Source of the DNA: Lachnospiraceae bacterium
GTDB taxonomy: Bacteria; Bacillota; Clostridia; Lachnospirales; Lachnospiraceae
NCBI GenBank assembly: GCA_910574185.1
Contig: CAJSZQ010000002.1
Location: 62,001-126,000, forward strand
DNA: 64,000 nt
Direction of reading: 5' to 3'
Shown: one piece after another, positions 8,213-17,839 of the stretch
Position numbering within the stretch: the stretch's first letter is position 1
Layout of the letters: each line of letters starts with the position of its first letter
Translations under genes and position numbers: made by a program
The notes under the pieces: generated by a model
What the model saw: the letters and a program-made list of their open reading frames with translations, nothing else
What the model was told of the DNA's origin: nothing
The model's database searches: none

Positions 8213-9238
8213 ATGAAACGTTTGAATGAGGATATTAAAAAGGGACAATTTAAGAATGTCTATCTGTTGTATGGAGAGGAAGACTACCTGAAAAGACAGT
8301 ATAAGAACAGGCTTACAAAAGCCATGCTTCCGGAGGGAAATACGGTAAATTATGCCTGCTACAGCGGGAAGGGGATTCCTGTTGCGGAGATTATTGATTT
8401 GGCGGAGACAATGCCTTTTTTTGCAGAGAGGCGACTGATTGTAATTGAGGATTCCGGACTATTCAGGACGGCGGCGCCAGAGCTTGCAGAGTATATCAGA
8501 ACCATGTCATCCGCCGCCTGCTTTTTATTTGTGGAGAAGGAAGTGGATGAGCGGGGAAAGCTGTTTAAGGCAGTGAAGGAGCAGGGGTATGCTGTAAAGT
8601 TTGGCCGCCAGACAGAGCAGCTTTTAAAGACCTGGCTGCTTGGCAGGATAAAGAAGGAGGGAAAGCAGATTAAGGAGTCTGTATTTCAGAATATCCTCTT
8701 GAAAGTGGGAACAGATATGGAGCTTCTGGAGAAAGAGATGGAAAAATTATTCTGCTATACGTTGGATAAAGACGAGATTACAATGGAGGATGTGGAGGCG
8801 GTCTGCACCACACAGATTGAGAATCATATCTTTCAGATGATAGATGCAGTAGCTGTGCAGGATAAAAGGAAAGCACTGGATTATTATTACGAGCTTCTGG
8901 CGCTTAGAGAGTATCCCGCTATGACAATTCTTCGTATGCTGACCAGGCAGTTTCAGCTTCTTTTAAATGTGCAGGAGCTTATGAAAGCAGGAATGGATCA
9001 GAACCAGATAATGACGTATGCGGATGTCCAAAAGGACAGGCCTTTAAATAAATATGTGGCGGGGAAATGTATGCGCCAGTGCAGGCATTTTAGAAAATCG
9101 GATTTAACAGCTATTCTGGAAGAGGGCGTGAAATTGGAGAACGCTGTAAAAACAGGAGAGATAAAGGATTTGATTGGCGTGGAGTTATTTATAGTAACGG
9201 CTTCAGTCAAAGGAAAGGGGAAAGAAAGCCCGGTGTAA
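8213..9238 (+). CDS. holA: DNA polymerase III subunit delta
   Basis: A 341-residue protein with the classic start of the clamp-loader delta subunit, LNEDIKKGQFKNVYLLYGEE, followed by helical middle and collar regions (IENHIFQMIDAVAVQDKRKA; YPAMTILRMLTRQFQLLL). Delta opens the DnaN sliding clamp within the clamp loader. Length is normal. No ribosome binding site is visible before the ATG, and a TATAAT sits just upstream, so translation may be leaderless. The start is kept because the family signature begins directly after it. Confidence 0.92.
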   Translation: MKRLNEDIKKGQFKNVYLLYGEEDYLKRQYKNRLTKAMLPEGNTVNYACYSGKGIPVAEIIDLAETMPFFAERRLIVIEDSGLFRTAAPELAEYIRTMSSAACFLFVEKEVDERGKLFKAVKEQGYAVKFGRQTEQLLKTWLLGRIKKEGKQIKESVFQNILLKVGTDMELLEKEMEKLFCYTLDKDEITMEDVEAVCTTQIENHIFQMIDAVAVQDKRKALDYYYELLALREYPAMTILRMLTRQFQLLLNVQELMKAGMDQNQIMTYADVQKDRPLNKYVAGKCMRQCRHFRKSDLTAILEEGVKLENAVKTGEIKDLIGVELFIVTASVKGKGKESPV

Positions 9239-9328
9239 TTTGCAGGGCAATTAGATATGATAATTCAGTGAAAAGCATTTTGATAAAGTAATGATAAATA
9301 TGATAAGAATTGGAAGGAAGAAGATTAT

Positions 9329-11143
9329 ATGGCAGGGACAGAACTGAGCAGGATTCGTAATTTTTGTATTATTGCACATATTGACCATGGAAAATCTACT
9401 TTAGCAGACCGTATCATTGAGATGACGGGGCTGCTTACCAGCCGGGAGATGCAGTCTCAGGTCCTGGACAATATGGAGCTTGAGCGGGAACGTGGCATTA
9501 CCATCAAATCCCAGGCGGTTCGGATTGTATATCGGGCAAAGAACGGAGAAGAATATATTTTCAATCTGATTGATACGCCGGGACATGTAGATTTTAATTA
9601 TGAGGTGTCCCGAAGTCTGGCAGCCTGCGACGGGGCCATTCTCGTAGTGGATGCGGCTCAGGGGGTAGAGGCCCAGACGCTGGCCAATGTGTATCTGGCG
9701 CTGGATCATGACCTGGATGTAATGCCGGTGATTAACAAGGTGGATCTTCCCAGTGCGGACCCGGAACGGGTCATTGAAGAGATTGAAGATGTAATTGGGA
9801 TCGAAGCGTCGGACGCTCCGCTGATTTCCGCTAAGACCGGACAGAATGTGGAAGAAGTGTTAGAACAGATTATTAAGAAGATTCCGGCTCCCACAGGAGA
9901 TGCAGACGCGCCTCTTCAGGCGCTGATTTTTGATTCGGTGTATGATTCTTATAAGGGGGTCATTGTGTTCTGCCGTATGGTAGAGGGAACGGTGAAGAAG
10001 GGAACGTCTATTCGCATGATGGCTACCGGGGCTACAGCCGAAGTGGTGGAGGTCGGGTATTTTGGCGCCGGACAGTTTGTTGCCTGTGAGGAATTGAGTG
10101 CAGGTATGGTCGGTTATCTTACTGCCAGTTTGAAAAATGTGAAGGATACCCGGGTGGGCGATACCATTACCGATGCGGTCCGCCCCTGTAAGGAACCGCT
10201 TCCGGGATATAAAAAAGTGAATCCGATGGTTTACTGTGGCATGTATCCGGCAGACGGAGCCAAATACCCGGATTTACGGGACGCGCTGGAAAAGCTTCAG
10301 CTTAACGATGCCTCCCTGCAGTTTGAGCCGGAGACTTCCGTTGCGCTGGGATTTGGATTCCGATGCGGATTCCTTGGACTTTTGCATCTGGAGATTATAC
10401 AGGAGCGCTTGGAGCGGGAGTATAATCTGGATTTGGTAACTACGGCGCCCAGCGTTATTTATAAGATACACAAGACTAACGGAGAGGTAATTGATCTGAC
10501 CAATCCGTCGAATCTGCCGGACCCGTCGGAGATTGACTATATGGAAGAACCTATGGTAAAGGCCGAGATTATGGTTACTTCAGAATTTATTGGAGCAATT
10601 ATGGATTTGTGTCAGGAGCGGAGAGGCATTTATCAGGGAATGGAGTATATCGAAGAGACCAGGGCAGTGCTTCGCTATCATTTGCCGCTGAATGAGATCA
10701 TTTACGATTTCTTTGACGCGCTGAAATCCCGGTCCAGAGGTTATGCTTCCTTTGATTATGAGATTCTGGGCTATCAGCAGTCGGAGCTTGTGAAGCTGGA
10801 TATCCTGATTAATAAAGAAGAGGTGGACGCGCTGTCCTTTATCGTGTTTGCAGGAAATGCCTATGAGCGGGGAAGAAAGATGTGTGAGAAGTTAAAGGAT
10901 GAGATTCCAAGGCATTTATTTGAGATTCCGATTCAGGCAGCGGTAGGCAGTAAGATTATTGCGAGAGAAACTGTCAAAGCTATGCGTAAGGATGTGCTTG
11001 CCAAGTGTTACGGTGGTGATATCTCCCGAAAGAGGAAGCTTCTGGAGAAGCAGAAGGAAGGCAAGAAACGGATGCGCCAGGTGGGCAGTGTAGAGATTCC
11101 GCAGCAGGCGTTTATGAGCGTACTCAAACTGGATGATAAGTAG
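9329..11143 (+). CDS. lepA: Elongation factor 4 (LepA)
   Basis: A 604-residue translational GTPase starting behind GGAAGGAAGAAG. G1 is AHIDHGKST (about 16-24), then RGITIKSQ (G2), DTPGHVDF (G3) and NKVD (G4). The C-terminus has the LepA-specific basic domain [20 protein letters not shown] then [12 protein letters not shown]4 back-translocates or remodels stalled ribosomes. It lies 90 bases after holA. Confidence 0.97.
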   Translation: MAGTELSRIRNFCIIAHIDHGKSTLADRIIEMTGLLTSREMQSQVLDNMELERERGITIKSQAVRIVYRAKNGEEYIFNLIDTPGHVDFNYEVSRSLAACDGAILVVDAAQGVEAQTLANVYLALDHDLDVMPVINKVDLPSADPERVIEEIEDVIGIEASDAPLISAKTGQNVEEVLEQIIKKIPAPTGDADAPLQALIFDSVYDSYKGVIVFCRMVEGTVKKGTSIRMMATGATAEVVEVGYFGAGQFVACEELSAGMVGYLTASLKNVKDTRVGDTITDAVRPCKEPLPGYKKVNPMVYCGMYPADGAKYPDLRDALEKLQLNDASLQFEPETSVALGFGFRCGFLGLLHLEIIQERLEREYNLDLVTTAPSVIYKIHKTNGEVIDLTNPSNLPDPSEIDYMEEPMVKAEIMVTSEFIGAIMDLCQERRGIYQGMEYIEETRAVLRYHLPLNEIIYDFFDALKSRSRGYASFDYEILGYQQSELVKLDILINKEEVDALSFIVFAGNAYERGRKMCEKLKDEIPRHLFEIPIQAAVGSKIIARETVKAMRKDVLAKCYGGDISRKRKLLEKQKEGKKRMRQVGSVEIPQQAFMSVLKLDDK

Positions 11144-11172
11144 GATGAAGGGCTCTGCCCGATTGGATTTCG

Positions 11173-12270
11173 ATGTGTATGAAAAAATTAGAATTATATA
11201 TTCATATTCCTTTTTGTATAAAGAAATGTAATTATTGTGATTTTCTGTCTGCTCCAGCAGGAGAACAGGAGCAGACAGAATACGTAAAGAGCCTTCAGAA
11301 GCGTATTCGTTCATATGGCGCGCTTATGAAGGCTTATCATGTTGTCAGTATTTTTGTTGGGGGTGGTACGCCCTCCCTTCTGAAAGCTGAACAGACAGAG
11401 CTGATTTTTGAAGCGTTATATGACAGTTTTCAGGTGGATGAAGACGCAGAGGTTACTACAGAGATGAATCCAGGGACAGTGACGAAGGAGAAGCTTCTTA
11501 TGTATAAGAAGCTGGGAATCAATCGTTTGAGTATTGGCTTGCAGTCAGCGAATGATGAAGAACTAAGGAGACTGGGACGGATTCATACCCGGGAGGAATT
11601 TCTATCGACTTATCGGATGGCGAGGAAGACAGGATTCGGGAATATTAATATTGATTTAATGTCTGCAATTCCTGGCCAGACGCTGGAAAGTTATGAGCAG
11701 AGCCTAAGCTTTGCTGCAGAGCTTGAGCCGGAGCATATTTCCGCATACAGTCTGATTATTGAGGAGGGAACGCCTTTCTACGAGCGGTATGGAGGAGGCA
11801 GTCATGCAGAGGAGCTTCCCAGTGAGGATACAGAACGGAAGATGTATGCCCGAACGAAAGAAATTCTGGAAACTTACGGTTATCACAGATATGAGATATC
11901 AAATTATGCAAAGAATGGATTTGAATGTCTGCATAATCTGGGTTACTGGAACAGGACGGAATATATTGGAATCGGCAGAGGGGCGGCATCTTTTGTAAAT
12001 CACAGGAGATGGACAGAAGGGTCAGAGCCGGTAGTATTGACCAGACAGGAGGAGATAGAAGAATTTATGTTCCTTGGACTCAGGAAGATGGAGGGGGTAT
12101 CGCGGGTCGGGTTCTGTAAGACATTCAGTGAACCGATGGAAGTGTTCTATCGGGATGTTATCGCGAAGCTGAAGATGCAGAAGCTTCTGGCCGAAAGCGA
12201 AGACAGACTGTATTTGACAGACCGGGGGATTGACGTAAGCAATTATGTTATGAGTGAATTTTTATTTTGA
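11173..12270 (+). CDS. hemW: HemW, heme chaperone-type radical SAM protein
   Basis: A 365-residue radical SAM protein with the cluster motif CIKKCNYC (CxxxCxxC) close to the N-terminus and VGGGTPSLL as the SAM-binding glycine motif; later NINIDLMSAIPGQT and SLIIEEGTPFYE fit HemW. Often annotated as oxygen-independent coproporphyrinogen oxidase, but this subgroup is a heme-binding chaperone. Start 11173 gives MCMKKLELYIHIPFC; the ATG at 11179 is an equally good start. Lies 29 bases downstream of lepA, probably co-transcribed. Confidence 0.9.
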   Translation: MCMKKLELYIHIPFCIKKCNYCDFLSAPAGEQEQTEYVKSLQKRIRSYGALMKAYHVVSIFVGGGTPSLLKAEQTELIFEALYDSFQVDEDAEVTTEMNPGTVTKEKLLMYKKLGINRLSIGLQSANDEELRRLGRIHTREEFLSTYRMARKTGFGNINIDLMSAIPGQTLESYEQSLSFAAELEPEHISAYSLIIEEGTPFYERYGGGSHAEELPSEDTERKMYARTKEILETYGYHRYEISNYAKNGFECLHNLGYWNRTEYIGIGRGAASFVNHRRWTEGSEPVVLTRQEEIEEFMFLGLRKMEGVSRVGFCKTFSEPMEVFYRDVIAKLKMQKLLAESEDRLYLTDRGIDVSNYVMSEFLF

Positions 12271-12350
12271 TAGGAAAACTGAAATATGAAACTAAAACGT
12301 GCAGTTTCCGGCAGGCAGCTATGGGCGGCACAGATGGAAATATTTGTTAC

Positions 12351-12486
12351 TATTCACGACCTGGGAATGCGCCAAACTGCGCATTCCGTAAGAATATGAC
12401 TCAGGGGTGAGGGGCGATTTTTGCGCAGCAAAACTTTAAATATCGCCCCGAATTGTTGCTATGAGCGGCCTCTCAGGCCGTGAATA
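12351..12486. repeat. Branched foldback element between convergent genes
   Basis: TATTCACG (12351-12358) pairs with CGTGAATA (12479-12486), extending inward with CCTG/CAGG. Inside are two strong hairpins: GGAATGCG (12364-12371) with CGCATTCC (12380-12387), and GGGGCGAT (12411-12418) with ATCGCCCC (12442-12449), plus a small GGCC-loop-GGCC. The unit of about 136 bases lies between the 3' ends of hemW and the ABC permease gene. It could be a bidirectional terminator, a MITE-like element or a structured RNA. Confidence 0.55.
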
Positions 12487-12512
12487 TTTGCCTTGCCATG
12501 TGGGTTTTGTTT

Positions 12513-15104
12513 TTAAGTCATTTCATCCCGCAGTGCATCAATGATATTCTCTTTTTTGATTTTACTGACCGCATACATCATGGTTATAAATATAACAAGA
12601 AATACGCTCAGTATACTAATCCCTACGCTGCCCCATGGCAGAATCAATGCTGTGTCATCTGTCATCATTATTTTTATAATCAGTACAGACATAACCAGCG
12701 AAAGAGGAATTCCGATAACCAGCGCCTTTATGCCGTAAAAGGCACATTCAAAACGCATCATTTTGTTGAATTCCCTGTCTGACATTCCGATGGAACGAAG
12801 CATAGCCAGTTCCTGTTTGCGGAGCCGGATGTTTGTAGAAATTGTGTTGAATACATTGGCAATCGCAATCAGAGAAATCAGCGCGATAAATACATAGGCA
12901 AATACGTTGGCAATGAAGATGTAATTCTGATACTGTTCATAGGCTTCTGCACAATTTATCAGCGAATAGGAGGAGGTAAGCCTTTCATTTGCAAGAATTT
13001 CCTGCATCTCTTTTATAGATTGTGCAGGCTTTTCCGAGTCAAAGCACAGACCTCTGCTTATCTCGTCAACAGGAATGCCGGAAGGTACAAGCCATTCCTT
13101 TGCAGACCAGGGTGCGAGGATTTGGAAAGTGTATGGCAGAGGTTCTTCTTTGCTAACCTCTATTGTCGGAGGTATATCCGGCGGTACAAATTCCAATGTT
13201 GACAGATTAACATGCTGTTCCGGTGCAGCCTCTGTACCATCGGCTGTTTGAGGTGCAATAACAGCGTCTGTAGAAACATTCTGAAATACATCGGCAAGAT
13301 CCTCAGGCCCTTTTACCTCGTCACTGTCACTATTTATCTTGGCAACGGCAATAAATTTACCATTTTCTCCTGTGTATTCTCCGACTGTTAACCCCAGGTT
13401 CTGGACCATATTCTGGTAAAATTCATCGTTAAAAAAGTGAACATCCAGAGGAATTGTTACCGTATCTGTTTCAGGACGAGTTCCGACCGCTTCAAAGTAA
13501 GCGTCTGAGAGCTGGTCTGTGGAAACCCTGCAGAAATACCGAACTGCCAGGCGGCAAGAGCTGTTCTGAATATAGGAAACGGTTTTCAATTTATCGTAAA
13601 GACGGAACAGATCGCTGTCTTCTATATTTTGTGTGGCAAATCCAATGTCAAAATCAGAGACAATCCGGAATTCGTCGGCAGTCTGCTGCAACGAACCAAT
13701 CAGCGCATTGGTGGATACAAATAACACAACGCTTAAAATCAAAGACAGTACAATACTGCGGTAGCGTTTCCGGTTTCTTTTGAAGCTTTTTAGTGCAAGG
13801 ACACCCTCTAAGCCGTACATGCGCTGCTTTTGTCTGGATATTCTCATAGCCTTGGCATCTGTTTTGATTTCATTGGTCTGCCGGATGCATTCCATGACCG
13901 GCAGGCGAACCGCCTTTCTTGCCGGAAGCCAGGCAGAAACCATAATGGTGACAAAACTGCCCGCTACAGCACAGATAATTGCAGGAGCGGATAATTTCAT
14001 AGTCAGTGAAACATCGGTGTAAAGGATTGAGGAAAAATTGGCGGAAACAACAGAAAGTACAAGCCGGATACCGCCAAGTCCTATTAAAATACCAATTGGA
14101 ATACCAATCATGCCAATACAAAAGCTCTCGAAAAGGACGGAATTACGGAGCTGCTTTGCAGTGGCGCCTACGGAGGCGAGCACACCAATTTCCCGAATCC
14201 GTTCACTTAAGGAAATGTTGAAGGAATTATAAATCAGGAAAATGGATCCAATCATAATAATAGCCATCACAATCCCGCCGAAGGAATATAAAAACGCCAA
14301 AAATATTTTGTCAGCGGGACGATCTGAGACTCCCAAAATACGCAGCAAGTTATAATTCAAAATATAGGTGCATTTATCACTGACAGACTTTGCATAAGAA
14401 AAAACCTGACGGGGTTTTTTCAGCGTAACAAATAAACTTGCGTTTTCTGTACTGCCGGACATGTCATTTCTTGTGATCAGGGTATATCCCGGAGAAACAT
14501 CTGTCTCAAATACGGGAGTACGGATGGTGCCGACTACAGTGTATGTTATATCTTCCCGGGGAACAAAAGTTTCCTCTCCGGCGCTGTATGGATTTCCTTG
14601 GGTGAGCTCTTCGCCGTTTTTTAAGCGGCTGCCCACACAAACCGTAATAGTATCTCCTACATTGTAGGAAATGCCTCCTTCTGAAGCAGCCTTTGCAGAG
14701 ATAATAACTTCTCTGCTATTTTCCGGAAGCCTGCCGGATATCAGAGTAACGGGCAGGGAGTTGAAGGTTTCCTGTGTAAATCCGGCGATAAACAGGTAGG
14801 GTTTATCCGGGTTTGCACCGGCATCTGGCATGACATAACCAATGTTATCAAAAGAAACTGCGTCTGCTATGTCCTCATCCTTCATGTGTTCCTGTATGAA
14901 GGAATGATCCACTCCCAGAAAAGCTGCATTCCAGTCGCCGTATTTGGCCGCCGCGCCTCTTGCCATGTAATCCAGCAGAGAAACGCCAAAGGTTGCGACG
15001 CCTGTAATCATGATGGAGGAGAGGATTACGCCTATGATAGTTACCAGAGTACGGGTACGGTTTTTCTTCAGTCCCTGCAGGGCAATCTTGTGGAAAACAT
15101 TCAT
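12513..15104 (-). CDS. ABC transporter permease, FtsX/MacB type
   Basis: An 863-residue membrane protein. One N-terminal membrane segment (VTIIGVILSSIMITGVATFGV) is followed by a large extracytoplasmic region; then a cluster of three segments from about residue 270 (IVMAIIMIGSIFLIYNSFNI and two more), a second half beginning near 450 (SIVLSLILSVVLFVSTNAL), another large external region, and three C-terminal segments (YVFIALISLIAIANVFNTIS onward). This duplicated layout is that of FtsX-domain permeases used in lipoprotein, peptide or antibiotic export and resistance. Its start overlaps the ATPase stop by 4 bases. Substrate not deducible. Confidence 0.85.
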   Translation of the reverse strand: MNVFHKIALQGLKKNRTRTLVTIIGVILSSIMITGVATFGVSLLDYMARGAAAKYGDWNAAFLGVDHSFIQEHMKDEDIADAVSFDNIGYVMPDAGANPDKPYLFIAGFTQETFNSLPVTLISGRLPENSREVIISAKAASEGGISYNVGDTITVCVGSRLKNGEELTQGNPYSAGEETFVPREDITYTVVGTIRTPVFETDVSPGYTLITRNDMSGSTENASLFVTLKKPRQVFSYAKSVSDKCTYILNYNLLRILGVSDRPADKIFLAFLYSFGGIVMAIIMIGSIFLIYNSFNISLSERIREIGVLASVGATAKQLRNSVLFESFCIGMIGIPIGILIGLGGIRLVLSVVSANFSSILYTDVSLTMKLSAPAIICAVAGSFVTIMVSAWLPARKAVRLPVMECIRQTNEIKTDAKAMRISRQKQRMYGLEGVLALKSFKRNRKRYRSIVLSLILSVVLFVSTNALIGSLQQTADEFRIVSDFDIGFATQNIEDSDLFRLYDKLKTVSYIQNSSCRLAVRYFCRVSTDQLSDAYFEAVGTRPETDTVTIPLDVHFFNDEFYQNMVQNLGLTVGEYTGENGKFIAVAKINSDSDEVKGPEDLADVFQNVSTDAVIAPQTADGTEAAPEQHVNLSTLEFVPPDIPPTIEVSKEEPLPYTFQILAPWSAKEWLVPSGIPVDEISRGLCFDSEKPAQSIKEMQEILANERLTSSYSLINCAEAYEQYQNYIFIANVFAYVFIALISLIAIANVFNTISTNIRLRKQELAMLRSIGMSDREFNKMMRFECAFYGIKALVIGIPLSLVMSVLIIKIMMTDDTALILPWGSVGISILSVFLVIFITMMYAVSKIKKENIIDALRDEMT

Positions 15105-15790
15105 GATCGGCGCACCTGCCTTTCGTCCCGCACAACTTTTCCGTCAGAGATACGGATAATGCGGTCTGCCTGTAAAGCGATGTGATTATCATGGGTGACC
15201 AGAATCAGAGTCTGACCGTATTCCCGGTTGCTTTTCTTCAACAGCTTAATAATTTCATGGCCATTTCGGCTGTCTAAGCTGCCGGTAGGTTCATCCGCTA
15301 ACATTACCTGAGGTGTGTTCATAAGAGCCCGGCCGATTGCCACACGCTGCTGCTGGCCGCCGGAGAGCTGGTTTGGAAGATGGGTCCGCCGGTCTTCTAA
15401 TCCTAAGAGCTCTAACAGATTATTCAGACGTTCCTTATTTACCTTCCGTCGATCCATGAGTATTGGCAGGGTAATATTTTCTACCACGTTCAGTGTAGGA
15501 ATCAGGTTATGAAACTGGTAGATTAGTCCTACCTGCCGTCTGCGGAAAATGGCAAGATTATGCCTGCTTTGGGCATAGATATCCTGTCCGTTCAGAAATA
15601 TTTTACCGCTTGTAGGTACGTCAACTCCGGCGATGGCATGAAGCAGCGTAGACTTGCCGGAACCAGAGGAACCGATGATTGCAGTAAAGTCTCCCTTTTC
15701 AATGGAAAGAGAAACACCGTCTAACGCTGTAACCTGACTGTCATCTTTTCCATAAACTTTGTACAAGTTATCAATTTTTAAAAATCCCAT
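15101..15790 (-). CDS. ABC transporter ATP-binding protein, MacB/LolD type
   Basis: A 229-residue ATPase with Walker [10 protein letters not shown] (about 39-47), Q-loop, signature [15 protein letters not shown], Walker [13 protein letters not shown] and the switch histidine in LVTHD. Preceded by AGGAGG. Overlaps the permease gene downstream, so the two form a transporter with an FtsX-type permease. No two-component genes flank this copy, unlike the second transporter at 51.8-55.0 kb. Confidence 0.93.
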   Translation of the reverse strand: MGFLKIDNLYKVYGKDDSQVTALDGVSLSIEKGDFTAIIGSSGSGKSTLLHAIAGVDVPTSGKIFLNGQDIYAQSRHNLAIFRRRQVGLIYQFHNLIPTLNVVENITLPILMDRRKVNKERLNNLLELLGLEDRRTHLPNQLSGGQQQRVAIGRALMNTPQVMLADEPTGSLDSRNGHEIIKLLKKSNREYGQTLILVTHDNHIALQADRIIRISDGKVVRDERQVRRS

Positions 15791-15923
15791 ATATAGGCCT
15801 CCTTATGTTATTAGGACAGTGAATAGCCCCTCATCTTGAATATACCCATATAATAGAACCTTCCGCTTACAATTTCGTGACTTTTTGGTGAGAGATTTGT
15901 CATATTGTTACAATTCATAAAGC

Positions 15924-15978
15924 TAGTGCTCCATCCGGTCGGATGAAGCACTAATTTGCCTGGAAAGCTTTCCAGGCA
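15924..15978 (-). terminator. Tandem hairpins 3' of the DUF1846 gene
   Basis: Read on the minus strand after the DUF1846 stop: a perfect 22-bp palindrome (TGCCTGGAAAG and its complement, 15957-15978), then a hairpin with arms TAGTGCT..CATCCG (15924-15953). The T-runs are short. Probably transcription termination or mRNA 3'-end protection, also insulating the ABC genes downstream. Confidence 0.5.
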
Positions 15979-15994
15979 GACCGGCTACTTAAAT

Positions 15995-17488
15995 CTAGAA
16001 ATTAACAGGGCTTTTTTCGTACCTAGCTTCAAAAGTTGCCTGAATAGACAGTTTTTTAAACTGCATGATATCTACAGAACTGATCATGACAGAGGTGTGG
16101 GCTTGACAGCCTTTTAGTTTTGGGAGCTGATCGAGGGCCAATTGGGCACATTTGTCTGTTGCGGCGCTTACGGACAGCGCAATCAGAACTTCATCGGTGT
16201 GAAGCCTTGGATTTTTGCTTCCGAGATATTTGACTTTCAGCTTCTGGATGGGTTCGATGGCTTCCGGTGAAATCACTTTTCGTTCGTGGTCAATTCCTGC
16301 CAGAATCTTCAGCGCGTTCAGAAGTAGTGCTGCAGAGGCACCCAGGAGAGGCGATGTTTTTCCGGTTACAATCTGGCCGTCGGGAAGCTCTAAAGCAGCC
16401 GCAGGTCCCCCGGTGGTTTCGGCTCTGGCAAGGGCAGCGTCTACAACGGGGCGGTCGTGTACAGTAACACCGGCCTGGTTCATCAGCATCTCGATCTTAT
16501 AGACTTCATTATCCGTACATACGCCAATCAGAAATCTTCGCAGGGATTCATAATATCTGCGCAGAATTTCCTGCCGGGAGGCTTCCCTGCATATTTCGTC
16601 GTCGCAGATACAGCATCCTGCCATATTAACTCCCATATCGGTGGGAGACTTGTACGGGCTTTCTCCATAAATGCGTTCAAAGGTTGCGGACAGTACCGGG
16701 AAAATTTCTACATCCCGGTTATAATTTACGGTAGTTTCGCCGTAAGCTTCCAGATGGAAGGGATCAATCATATTCACATCATTTAAATCAGCAGTTGCTG
16801 CTTCATAGGCAAGATTCACCGGATGCTTCAGAGGAATATTCCAGATAGGAAATGTTTCAAATTTGGCATATCCGGCCTGTATTCCCCGCTTGTGCTCATG
16901 GTAGAGCTGGGAAAGGCAGGTTGCCATCTTACCGCTTCCAGGTCCGGGAGCCGTTACTACCACCAGAGGTCTGGAGGTTTCGATATAATCATTCCTGCCG
17001 TAACCTTCGTCGCTAACAATTAGGGGTACATTTGCCGGATAGCCTGGTATCAGATAATGAATGTATACTTTGATACCGAGACGTTCCAATCTGGTTTTAA
17101 ATAAATCGGCGGCAGATTGTCCGGCATACTGAGTGATTACTACACTTCCCATATACAGTCCGGAATCTATATAGGCGTCTCGAAGCCGCAGTACATCTGA
17201 ATCGTATGTGATGCCGAGATCACCCCGGACTTTATTTTTCTCAATATCCCCAGCGCTGATAGCAATGATTACTTCCGCCTGGTCAGCAAGCTCTTTCAGC
17301 ATTCTTAGTTTGCTGTCCGGCTGAAATCCGGGAAGCACTCTGGAAGCATGGTAATCATCAAACAGTTTGCCTCCAAATTCCAGATACAGTTTGCCGCCAA
17401 ACTGGCTGATGCGTTTCCTGATATGGGCGGACTGCATAGTAAGATATTTGTCGTTGTCAAATCCTGTTTTCATTGGTATATCCCTCAT
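15995..17488 (-). CDS. DUF1846 family protein
   Basis: A 497-residue cytoplasmic protein matching my recollection of the DUF1846 family: MKTGFDNDKYLTMQSAHIRKR, QFGGKLYLEFGGKLFDDYHA, then APGPGSGKMATCLSQLYHEH, which resembles a nucleotide-binding loop, and MAGCCICDDEICREASRQEI. Biochemical function is not established. Common and conserved in Firmicutes. A likely start is the ATG at 17488 behind AAAGAGAATGAGG, though an internal Met six codons later (MKTGF) is possible. Confidence 0.85.
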   Translation of the reverse strand: MRDIPMKTGFDNDKYLTMQSAHIRKRISQFGGKLYLEFGGKLFDDYHASRVLPGFQPDSKLRMLKELADQAEVIIAISAGDIEKNKVRGDLGITYDSDVLRLRDAYIDSGLYMGSVVITQYAGQSAADLFKTRLERLGIKVYIHYLIPGYPANVPLIVSDEGYGRNDYIETSRPLVVVTAPGPGSGKMATCLSQLYHEHKRGIQAGYAKFETFPIWNIPLKHPVNLAYEAATADLNDVNMIDPFHLEAYGETTVNYNRDVEIFPVLSATFERIYGESPYKSPTDMGVNMAGCCICDDEICREASRQEILRRYYESLRRFLIGVCTDNEVYKIEMLMNQAGVTVHDRPVVDAALARAETTGGPAAALELPDGQIVTGKTSPLLGASAALLLNALKILAGIDHERKVISPEAIEPIQKLKVKYLGSKNPRLHTDEVLIALSVSAATDKCAQLALDQLPKLKGCQAHTSVMISSVDIMQFKKLSIQATFEARYEKSPVNF

Positions 17489-17839
17489 TCTCTTTATAAT
17501 TATATTCCCGGAACGGGCAGGTCAGATAATTTCTGAACAGTGATATCCGTTCAGGAAAAGTAATCTTGTTTGTGTATTCTGCTGAGAACAAAAGAGCGCT
17601 TCGTACACTCTCGCGTTATTGTATTTTTACCAGCACAGCTTTTGTTCCGCGCGCGTAGCCGCGCATCCTATATAAGAAAAACACTATATCCAGTATACTA
17701 CAGGATGTGGTTAGTTTACAATCTTTTCATAATGTTTTTGTTGATTTTAAAGGTATGGGTAACTATAATAAGAACTGACAGGCTGCTGGAGCAGGGGAAG
17801 GAGGCGCACAGCAGAGCTGACAGACACAGGAGGAGTGTT
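17489..17839. promoter_or_regulatory. Divergent intergenic region between DUF1846 and ftsH
   Basis: A 351-base region with no convincing gene. It holds the ftsH promoter (17741-17769) and a 9-bp inverted repeat, GAACAAAAG (17586-17594) with CTTTTGTTC (17639-17647), that could be a terminator stem or operator. A frame upstream of ftsH is open across it but has no ribosome binding site. Confidence 0.5.
17741..17769 (+). promoter_or_regulatory. ftsH promoter
   Basis: TTGATT (17741-17746), 17-base spacer, TATAAT (17764-17769). It lies inside the longer open frame, which supports the later ftsH start. Confidence 0.65.

Noticed and set aside
17570..17839. N-terminal extension of FtsH
   Set aside because: No ribosome binding site, the promoter lies within it, and the start at 17840 has a strong site and normal protein length.
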